This document shows positions 1 to 8,700 of a stretch of 33,655 bases of DNA, one piece after another. The DNA is taken from positions 1 to 33,655 of the forward strand of contig JAFTQV010000054.1 in assembly GCA_017462605.1 (NCBI GenBank), written 5' to 3'. Below the pieces are notes generated by a model. It had not been told where the DNA came from, ran no database searches, and was given only the letters and a program-made list of their open reading frames with translations. The first letter of the stretch is position 1, and every line of letters starts with the position of its first letter. The stretch comes from Clostridia bacterium. GTDB taxonomy: Bacteria > Bacillota > Clostridia > Oscillospirales > CAG-272. The translations under genes were made by a program, and so were the position numbers.

Positions 1-3000
1 TCTTGATAAAGGTAAGCTCGCCGCCGTTGACCGTGTAATCGGGGAGAGTCACGCTATCGGCAAGTGTAAGCTTTATATACTCGCCCGAACCGTTCTTCGC
101 AAATGTAATGCTATCATCCTTTGTGGTTATAAAGTATGAAAGAGCGTATTTATTAGTAGAATTACCTGCATAATCTATTGCAAATACTGCCTGTGTGCTT
201 GCAATAATTTTTCCGCCTGCAATCGTTGCTTCTATTACACGCGCGTTGCCCGAAGCAAACATATAAGATCCAGACGGTGCGCCCGTATAATCGAATGTGC
301 AGTCGGTAAGAGTAGTTTTTACCTTACTTGTTCCGGAAGTAATACTTGCTGTACTTATTACTGCGAATTTGGATTTACTATTAGATGCTATGCTGAAATC
401 AACTCCGACAAAATCTATCGGGTAAGTTACGGATATCGAAGGGGTCTTATCTCCATCCAATCTTACAATCGATGCGTTAGCACTGGATGTATTATAAAGG
501 ATAAAGCTTCCGTTCTTTACAGTAATGCTTCCAAAGGTAGAACTCTTTGTAGAATCCTTTAAGCTTGCTCCGCTGCAAAGCTGAAGGAAAATATTAACCG
601 AGGTAACAGTATATCCGCCAAGGTCGATGGTTACGTTGTTGTAATAATCGGTTATATTTCCTGTTGCAGTATTATGAGTAAATGCTTTTCTGAAGAGTAT
701 TACCGAATCTGCGCCGTCAACAAGAGAGTCGCTTCCGGCAAGAAGTCCCGCAGCCTTCGCCGCTGCGGCAAAGGTCGTATATCCGCCGACAAATGTTTTA
801 TCCGCCTTGAAGAGAAGAATAGGATAATTATCCGCATAAGTATACTCAGCAGGAATATTACCGTATGCGTGCTTCTCAACGATCTCGTATACGTCGTAGC
901 CGCCTTCGGTCTTCGAATATGCAAGCTCAAGGCTACCAATTTTAGAGGTGGGAGCTGCAGTTCCTTCGGTTAAAAGCAGAGTGTTGCCTTTGCCAAAGGT
1001 GAGCTCGTCGTCAGATTGATTATTTGCATAATTTTTATAGAAGGCAATACCTTGTAATTTACTTGAAGAAGCGCTGTCTACCAGTGTAAAGTTACTATAA
1101 CTGCCTGCTTTGAACGTACAATTAATAATAGTTGCATCTATCGATCCATTGCCGCCGGAAGCAAAGAGATATTTTCCGCTGGCGTGCGCAGAGCCCGAGT
1201 AATCAAACACGCAATCGGTAAATGTGGATTTTACACCAATGCTTGCGCTGCAGTTGCTTCCCCCCGCCGTACTTATAGCCGCATAGGGCGCAGAAATGCT
1301 TTCAATCAGAATATTCTCAAAATCTATTGAATATACGCCGGACTTTTTCGATTGCAATCTTATGATCGAAGTAGAGTTACCGCCCGCTACGGTGAAGGTT
1401 CCGTTCTTTACGACGATATTTCCCGCCGCAAGAGTACCATTGCCTGTGCTTAAAAGATACAAGAATCCGTAGACGTTTGATTTTATATTAAGCTTATTTC
1501 CTCCAAGATCAATAACTACGTTAGTTGAAAAAGCGTCTATCGGTACGTTGCTCGCAACGTCATATTCAGCTCTGAAAAGGATTACGTAATCACCTGTTTT
1601 AGAGCTATCCGTAAGACCTGCCGCAGCTGCCGCATCGGCAAAGGTTGAGTATCCGCCAACGAAGGCATATCCTGTCGCAGCGGTTGCATCGGCAACAAAA
1701 ACTACGACCGCATCCGACTTGTTAGCATCCGGAATAACGCCGTAATCGGTAATACGGATGGGATCTATTGCAGCTTCTCCAAGCTGATAGATATCGTTGC
1801 CTTCGCTCGTGCTTATATAGACGAATTCAAGATCTCCGTTATTGTATTTCGCGGTATGAGCCGCAGTTCCTTCCGTGAGATGAAGCGCGGTGTAATTGCC
1901 GGAACTGTTTTTCTCAAAAATCAAAGTATCGTCATTTGTTGTTACATAGTAAGTAAGCGAGAAGGCATTGTTTGATCCCGCTATGATCTTACCGCCTCGA
2001 ACAGTCGCATTGATAGCTCGCGCATTTCCCGAAGCAAACATATATGTAGCCGAGGGTGCGCCCGTGTAATCAAAAGTGCAATCGGTAAGGATAACGTTTA
2101 CCTCGCTTTTGCCCGAGGTGATAGATGCGGTGCTTACTACCGCAAACTTCGAGCTGCTATTCGAAGCTACCTTAAACGTCACTTCCTCGAAATCTATTGG
2201 GTAGATAGCATCATCGTTTGCGGTCTTCGCTCCATCAAGCCTTATCGGTGAGAAATCCTTTCCTGTGCTTGAGAGAAGGAAGGTTCCGTTCTTGACGGTA
2301 ATTTTTCCGAAGGTCGAGCCGCGCTCGGGATATTTAAGATCCGCTCCGCTATAAAGAGGAAGGAAGCTATTGCCCGATAACGTTACCGTCTTGCCGCCAA
2401 GATCGATAACGACGTTATTGTAATAATCTGCGAGGGTGACCATATTCGCAAGCTGAGTATAATCATCTCTGAAAAGAATAACCGCATTCTCATCGCCGAC
2501 CGCAGATCCGTATCCACCCGCAAGTCCCGCAGCCGATGCCGCCTCGCTGAAGCTTGCAAAGCCCGAGACGAAGGTACCGTCCGCCTTAAAGAGCAGAATA
2601 GGATACTGATCCGCATAAGTATACTCTGCGGGAATAATACCGTAATCGGTTTTCTCAACTATCTCATATAAGTCGTAGCTGCCCTCGGTCTTGGTCTTCA
2701 AGAACTCAAGACTGCCTGTTTTTGAAGTAGGTGTTGCAGTTCCGGCAGGTAAAGCAAGGACATTGCCCTTTCCGACTGTGAGAGTATCGTTTGTCGTACC
2801 GCCGTAAAATGCCAGACCTTGCTTTGTATTTGAGCTGTCAACCAGAGTAAACGTGCTTGCTTTTGCCGTCATTTTGCAATCGATTATAGTAGCATTTATC
2901 GAAGCTCCGCCTCCCGATGCAAGCATATAGCAAGCGGTAAGGCTGGTTGATGAAAAGTCAAATTCGCAGTTGGAAAATACCGAATAAAGCGTATGAGCAG

Positions 3001-4390
3001 CTCCGCTTGAACCGGCAGTGCTGATCACGGGATAATTAATAGCCGCCGGAATAAACTTTATATTATCAAAATTTATATGATATATTCCGTTCGCACCATT
3101 CATTCTGACAACAGAGCTTGCCGTATGTCCCTTTTCGTAGTTAAAGGTTCCGTTCTTAATCGTTATAGTTCCAAATTCATTTGCAGCACTGGCACTATTC
3201 AGCGCTATGAAGCTGAGATTGCTATTCGCTACCGAGTCAGAACTGTGTATAGTAACTATATTTCCGCCAAGATCTATTGTTACGTTGTTATAGTAATTGT
3301 ATACAGGATTAATAGTGGTCGTCAGCGCGCGATCGCTTCTCAAAAGGATCACGTAGTCATCGCCCTTTGAGGTTCCGCAAAGTCCTGCTTCTTTAGCTGA
3401 AGCGGCAAGCGTTGCATATCCGCCAACGAAGGTATAACCTGTAACGGACTCCGCGTCCTCTTTGAAAAGAACGATAACGTCCGAAGCATTTGCATCGGGG
3501 ATCATTCCGTACTCGGTCGCAAGAGCCTTCTCGGCAAGAGGATAAACCGTATTATCTCCGGAAGTTACTCCGCTCGCTGTGTCTATTGCATAAAGCTTGC
3601 CTTCGGCATTCGGATAAACGTATCCCAAGGGAGCAACCGACGTGGGAAGAGTGACGGTGGGATAGCTTCCTTCAAGCTCACCTACGGTGACTTTATCTTC
3701 GCTTCCCGCAATATAAAGCGTGAAATTCGCAGCTTCGGAAATAATATTTCCGCCATTTATACTTGCTGTGACTATAGCTTCCTGAGACTCACTTCCCGAG
3801 AAACGCATCATAACGCCCGAATTCGCGCCGAAGTCGAAGGTGCATCCGCTGAATACGATATCTGCGGTAAGACCCGATGTAAGAGTATCGGCAGAGCCTT
3901 CGGTAACGTCAACGGCAATTGCGCTTGCTCTTCCGTTCACCGTATCACGGAAGGTCACGTTTTCAAACGTGATGCTATAAGGCTTTTCCTTATTCGATGA
4001 TGCCGTATAATCGAGATTAAAGGGTGAAAAATCGCCTGAAGAATAAACCGTTCCGTTCTTGACGGTGATATCGGTAGAATAAACGTCAGCGCTGTCTGAG
4101 GTGATATCAAGTATTGCCGCTCTCGTTCCTCTTACCATAGTTTTTCCGCCAAGATCGAGAATAAAGCTTCCGCCAAAGCTTGCGGGTGCATTCGTCTCAT
4201 CGGTGGGAAGAGTTGCGTAATCTTTTCTTAAAAGAAGCGCAAACACATTCTCGCTCTCCTCAGCGGGAACTTCGGCAAGAGCTGCTCCGTAATACTCATA
4301 CGCGCCGACAAAGCTTCCGTTTTTAAAGAGCGCAAAGGGATATTTATCGCTGTCGCTATACTCGGCAGGGATAGCTCCGTATTCGGTCTC
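1..4390 (-). repeat. Five ~290-residue protein modules in the esterase
   Basis: Five units start about every 870-900 bp (near 4390, 3520, 2650, 1750, 875). Each reads, in order: YGxIP, then a YPxxLFK..G.FVGGY.TF block, an Ala-rich helix ending in AAGL, ILFR.DYT, a YYNNVxIDLGG strand, TVKNGTF, a DFENVxF strand, LTDCxFDYSG, an A.I.GGKI.A strand and a final TFGKG...L block. The regular short strands with recurring Gly/Asn turns look like coils of a right-handed parallel beta-helix (inference from pattern only). Units 1, 3 and 5 are PAEY-type and units 2 and 4 are PDAN-type, which suggests duplication of a two-module block. Confidence 0.8.
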
Positions 4391-5626
4391 TACCGCATCG
4401 CCTGTATAAGCTGTATCCACGTTAAGGATAACGTTCTCGCCTGCCATTGTGAAGGTATATACTCCATTCGTGGGAGGGATATCAGAGGCTTCTCCGCCGC
4501 CGACGGACATCGTTACGCCGTTTACGGTATAGCCTTCCTTAGGAATAATGGTTATATTGACCGCTTCGCTCGCGCTCTTGATTCCGCCGCCGAGAGCTTC
4601 AAATCCCTCTCCATTTATGCTGACAGTGTTCGAAGACGTCATACCGAGAACCTTTTCAACTATCTTCTTGCCAAAGAAGTTATAGGTATTCGCATTGAAA
4701 TGCCAGCCGTCTATATATCCGAATTTCTCATACGCCTGATACTCGCTGACTGTGATAACGTCAACGTGATCGTCTGCCTCGGCAACTGCAGCCTGAGCTT
4801 CATTTACCGTAGCGAGAGCCGCATACTGAGTAGCGTCCGCGGGATTTCTCAAAACGTTGCCGCAGATAAAGGGCATCTCAGACTGATCTTCGCCTGTGAT
4901 CTCTGTAAGTTCTTCCCTTACGTCCTTGATAAGGCAGGTGAGAAGCTTTTCGTAAGCTGCGGCATACTCTGCCTTCATGCCCTCATTCTCGCCCTGCATC
5001 CACCACATTCCGCGGATGATGGGGGTATAGCCTTCCGCCTTAAGCTTTGCAATAGCCTCTGTCACGGTATCAACGAAAAGCTGATACAAAGCACCCGTAT
5101 TTGCATTTGAGGTATCAATTCCTTCCGACTCAACGTATGAAGGCGGCGTCCAGGTCTTCGCGTTGTCGTTTGAATTTGTTGCTCCCGTGGGATAAAGATA
5201 AGTTCCGCCGTAAGCGAACTTAACTATCGCATTCATCTCACCCGTATCGGCAAGCGCCTTTGCGATACCGATCTCAGCTCCCGATCTCATCTGATAATTT
5301 CCGTTTGGATCGACCGATCTGCCAAGACCGAGAGTCGTGGGAACAAAACCTTCCTCATTGTACTTCCAAGCCTCGTGATTTCCGTAGTAAAGCACGTTGT
5401 CAAAGCCTGTGTAGTACCTTTCATCTTCTTTGGCATCATCGGGTACGTCCGTTGCATATCCAACGGCGTTTGACTGACCGCCGATCAGCCAAACGTTGAT
5501 AGTTTTTCCGTTTTCGATGGTGCTTACCTCCTCTGCTCCAAGTACTACCGAAAAGCAAAGGATGAGGAGCGAAAGCATAATGACGAGCGCCAAAGCTCCT
5601 CCAATAGCTCTTCTTGCGGTTTTCAT
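1..5626 (-). CDS. Secreted SASA/SGNH carbohydrate esterase with at least five beta-helix-like modules (C-terminus beyond window)
   Basis: The reading frame is open from ATG at 5626 to the left edge (about 1875 residues seen, no stop), so the protein is partial. An AAGGAG site lies 7-8 nt before the ATG. Residues 1-31 form a signal peptide. Residues about 41-330 look like the sialate O-acetylesterase-type SGNH fold: block I GGQSNAVGY with the nucleophile Ser at about 52, MWWMQGENE at 207-215, and the DGWHF dyad Asp306/His309. Family knowledge says such enzymes remove acetyl groups from sugars; the substrate here is inferred to be an acetylated plant glycan. A short Gly-rich linker at about 335-400 leads into five ~290-residue modules that begin near 4390, 3520, 2650, 1750 and 875 with a YGxIP motif. 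It lies 95 nt downstream of the GH78 gene on the same strand and is probably co-transcribed with it. The right end of the visible protein closely matches the last module of the 2088-residue protein, so the same C-terminal domains probably follow outside the window. Confidence 0.85.
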   Translation of the reverse strand, partial: MKTARRAIGGALALVIMLSLLILCFSVVLGAEEVSTIENGKTINVWLIGGQSNAVGYATDVPDDAKEDERYYTGFDNVLYYGNHEAWKYNEEGFVPTTLGLGRSVDPNGNYQMRSGAEIGIAKALADTGEMNAIVKFAYGGTYLYPTGATNSNDNAKTWTPPSYVESEGIDTSNANTGALYQLFVDTVTEAIAKLKAEGYTPIIRGMWWMQGENEGMKAEYAAAYEKLLTCLIKDVREELTEITGEDQSEMPFICGNVLRNPADATQYAALATVNEAQAAVAEADDHVDVITVSEYQAYEKFGYIDGWHFNANTYNFFGKKIVEKVLGMTSSNTVSINGEGFEALGGGIKSASEAVNITIIPKEGYTVNGVTMSVGGGEASDIPPTNGVYTFTMAGENVILNVDTAYTGDAVETEYGAIPAEYSDSDKYPFALFKNGSFVGAYEYYGAALAEVPAEESENVFALLLRKDYATLPTDETNAPASFGGSFILDLGGKTMVRGTRAAILDITSDSADVYSTDITVKNGTVYSSGDFSPFNLDYTASSNKEKPYSITFENVTFRDTVNGRASAIAVDVTEGSADTLTSGLTADIVFSGCTFDFGANSGVMMRFSGSESQEAIVTASINGGNIISEAANFTLYIAGSEDKVTVGELEGSYPTVTLPTSVAPLGYVYPNAEGKLYAIDTASGVTSGDNTVYPLAEKALATEYGMIPDANASDVIVLFKEDAESVTGYTFVGGYATLAASAKEAGLCGTSKGDDYVILLRSDRALTTTINPVYNYYNNVTIDLGGNIVTIHSSDSVANSNLSFIALNSASAANEFGTITIKNGTFNYEKGHTASSVVRMNGANGIYHINFDNIKFIPAAINYPVISTAGSSGAAHTLYSVFSNCEFDFSSTSLTACYMLASGGGASINATIIDCKMTAKASTFTLVDSSNTKQGLAFYGGTTNDTLTVGKGNVLALPAGTATPTSKTGSLEFLKTKTEGSYDLYEIVEKTDYGIIPAEYTYADQYPILLFKADGTFVSGFASFSEAASAAGLAGGYGSAVGDENAVILFRDDYTQLANMVTLADYYNNVVIDLGGKTVTLSGNSFLPLYSGADLKYPERGSTFGKITVKNGTFLLSSTGKDFSPIRLDGAKTANDDAIYPIDFEEVTFKVASNSSSKFAVVSTASITSGKSEVNVILTDCTFDYTGAPSATYMFASGNARAINATVRGGKIIAGSNNAFSLTYYVTTNDDTLIFEKNSSGNYTALHLTEGTAAHTAKYNNGDLEFVYISTSEGNDIYQLGEAAIDPIRITDYGVIPDANKSDAVVVFVADATAATGYAFVGGYSTFADAAAAAGLTDSSKTGDYVILFRAEYDVASNVPIDAFSTNVVIDLGGNKLNIKSNVYGFLYLLSTGNGTLAAGNIVVKNGTFTVAGGNSTSIIRLQSKKSGVYSIDFENILIESISAPYAAISTAGGSNCSASIGVKSTFTDCVFDYSGSAHASGKYLFASGGNGSIDATIINCTFKAGSYSNFTLVDSASSSKLQGIAFYKNYANNQSDDELTFGKGNTLLLTEGTAAPTSKIGSLELAYSKTEGGYDVYEIVEKHAYGNIPAEYTYADNYPILLFKADKTFVGGYTTFAAAAKAAGLLAGSDSLVDGADSVILFRKAFTHNTATGNITDYYNNVTIDLGGYTVTSVNIFLQLCSGASLKDSTKSSTFGSITVKNGSFILYNTSSANASIVRLDGDKTPSISVTYPIDFVGVDFSIASNSKSKFAVISTASITSGTSKVKTTLTDCTFDYTGAPSGSYMFASGNARVIEATIAGGKIIASTQAVFAIDYAGNSTNKYALSYFITTKDDSITFAKNGSGEYIKLTLADSVTLPDYTVNGGELTFIK

Positions 5627-5645
5627 AATTGATCTCCTTTTTTTC

Positions 5646-5662
5646 GCTCCGCTTCGCAGAGC
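5646..5662 (-). other. Short hairpin between GH78 and esterase genes
   Basis: A 7-bp stem (GCTCTGC / GCGGAGC in the minus-strand RNA, one G-U pair) with a GAA loop sits just upstream of the esterase ribosome-binding site. It lacks a U-tract on the minus strand, so it is unlikely to be a strong terminator. It could be a processing or translational element. The rest of the 95-nt gap is AT-rich with no convincing promoter. Confidence 0.4.
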
Positions 5663-5721
5663 GTAGTTTTATTAGTATAATGCTATTATTTATTTACATT
5701 TAATAGGTTAACTTTAAAAGA

Positions 5722-8700
5722 TCATTCTGCTTTTTCTGAAATAACATACTGTCTATACTCCGACGCGGATCTGCAGTAATTATAGAATTTCTCTATAAGA
5801 TCCACGAGATTCTGCTTATCCTCGCCGACGTATTCATCGGATACGGCATAATCGTAGTAGGTAATTATATTATAGCTGCCTGACTTGCCGTCGGACGTCT
5901 TATACGTTATGTTTTCTATCATCTGATATGCGTATACCGATATATCCACGTACTCGCACACCTCGCCCTTGTAAAGCGTTTCTCCCGATTCAGCCACCGC
6001 TCTGTTAAAGGTATAATCCTCCGCGCTTCCCGTAAGATAAAGCCTTACCGTAGGCGTTGAATCGAGAATAAAGGTTGCCGCGCGAAGCCCTTCCCCAATA
6101 TCCGCTGTGCTAACGGATGCCGAGAATTCTCTTTCATAGCTACCGATGATCTCATCTATCCTGCTATACGCCTCGTCCTTATTCTCCGCTTCATTGAAAT
6201 AGGTGTAAGCACTTCTTACGTATGCGAGCATATCCTTCGCGAGAGTCTTCTCTTTTTCGCTGTATTCACCGTTTATGACCGTCTCGGCATAATCGGGAAC
6301 AGAAAGACCAAAGCTTCCCATAAGCTCATCGCCACCGTCCTTCAGAGTGACTGTAAGCAACAAAGTCTTTGCCGCTTCGAATGATTTTAAATGGCGTTTG
6401 ATAACGTAATAGCCTTCATCATTGGGAGTAATAGCATCGATATTAACAGGATCGCCCTCGAGCATGATCGACTTTAACGTGCTTCGCGCAGGAACGTAAA
6501 CGTTGAGAACAAGATCAGATTCGAGAGAAATGCTCGTTTTCGGATCAAAGCTCTCTATAAGAGATGAAGGAACAAGCTTATATAAAACGCTCTCACCGTC
6601 CACGCCACTCTTTACAAACGTAAGATCGCCGCCGTTGACTGTCATATTGGAAAGCGAAGCGCCCAAGGGTGCGCGGAGAGTTGTATACTTTCCCTCTTCA
6701 TCGGTTGAAAATACCAGCGAATCATTGCCGTCGCTTTCCTCTAATATGCGCGAATATGAATCACAGACAATGCTACCGCCGTTGATCTTAACGTTAAATC
6801 TTGTTCCCGCGTCTGAATTATAGCACATTCCGAGCATCACGCTGTCCTTATGCGCTCCGCTGTAATCGAATATGCAATCGGTAAGCTCAAGATCAAGCTT
6901 TAAATATGAGGTGCAGGCAGGTGCCCACGTGCGGGCTACTGCGTAAAGCTTTTCCGCGCCCGGAGCTGTGAACTTAACGTTTTCAACGTTTACCTTGTAG
7001 TTTACAGGGGCTGCTACGTTTTTTCCACCCGAAAAACATATCGGAGCCGTCGTTGCCGTCTTATTAATGAAGGTGCCATTCTTTACGGTAACAGTACCGT
7101 ACGTCACGCTTGAGGTATTGCTGTAAACATACAAGCTTAAGAAATTCTTTCCATCAAGAGTAACTGTATTTCCGCCAAGATCTATTATTACGTCATTATA
7201 GAAGCTATGGCTATTTCCGTCTCCGAGATTGGTATTGTGAGTGATATTCTTTCTTATCAGGATAATGCTGTCGACACCCTTGCCCGTATTCGTCGATTTG
7301 GCAATTATTCCGACGGAATCTACGGCTGCGGCATAAGTTTCATAAGCTCCGAGGAAGCCATTATTCATATCAAATACCGCAACGGGGTGATCCTTGTATG
7401 CAAACGGGATATCACCGTATTCCGTTTTGATCGGTTCAGGCTCTGTGATCTCACCTACATAAGCGATCTCAGCCTCGGCAAGCTGAAGTCTGTAATGATC
7501 GTTCGACTGACCGTCGTTATAAGCAGGAATGCCGAGCTTGGTCACCGTAAGCTTAACGTATCTTGCGCTCGTCTCTTCGAAAGAATAGCATTGCTGCTTG
7601 AATCTCGGATTATCGGCATCTGTGACGGTAAGCACCGTTTTATATACCGAGCCGTCCGAGCTGACAGATACCGTAAAATCGGTCGGGAAATTACTGCTGA
7701 GCGAGGAATCCTGCGCCCAGGAATCGGTTCTCGGGAAAAGAGATATCTGATTTATAGTCTCCGCAACACCAAGATCAAAGGTTATCACGCATGGAGAGGC
7801 GCTTATATCGGGGTTTGTCACGTATCCCGTTGAATAACCGAGAGATGCTCCCGAGGATATTCTCTTTCCGTCTTTAAGATTATCGATATACCACGTATCG
7901 TTATTTGCGCTCGACTTGTTTGACGTGACCGATGAAACGGTCTTTTTATTGACTGTATCCTTTTCTTTTACGGATATGGAAACGTCGACCCTATCGTTCA
8001 TAATAACGGTGATCTCAGCTTCATCCGCGCCACCGATACTAACGGAATAATTATCTGCCGAAGTGGGTATAGCCGAGATCTTGATCTCTCTGCCTTGGGC
8101 GTATGATCCTGTGAAAGGAAGAGATACGAGAGTGCCGTCAACGAAAACACTCACGGCATATCCTGCCATTTCCGTATCATCCGCCGTGATGCTCAGAAGA
8201 TTATTCTTTACAGGCTCTTTTTCAAATATGAAGGTTATATTCATATCCGCCGCAGGGGTGTACGTCCTCGTAACGGCTGATGAGGTTGTAATGCTCTCGG
8301 GAATGCTACCCGTTATAGCTACGAGTCTGTAGCCCTCGCTCGGCGCAGCAGTTACCGAAATGCTCTCGCCCGAAAGCACAGGCGCGCTCCAAGCCGATCC
8401 GGCAGACGAGCCGTTTACGGTAAGGCTTCCGCCCTCGGTCGCATTAAACGTAACGTTATTGCTTTCGCCCTCGGATGCCGTGTTTTCTATCGCCTTAAAA
8501 GTATAAGTACCCGATGGAACCGAGAATGCTATGAAATCCGTGTCTTCTGCTTCATAGTAAATATTTGTTGGCATATTTGCGCCGATCTGCGCTCCGCCCG
8601 CATATATTACGCTTGAACCTAAAAGGATCTTTGTGTCATTTTCAAGCCTTGGAACGTATATAAGAGCTTCCGATACGCCTCTGGGAACGGTAACTGCCAA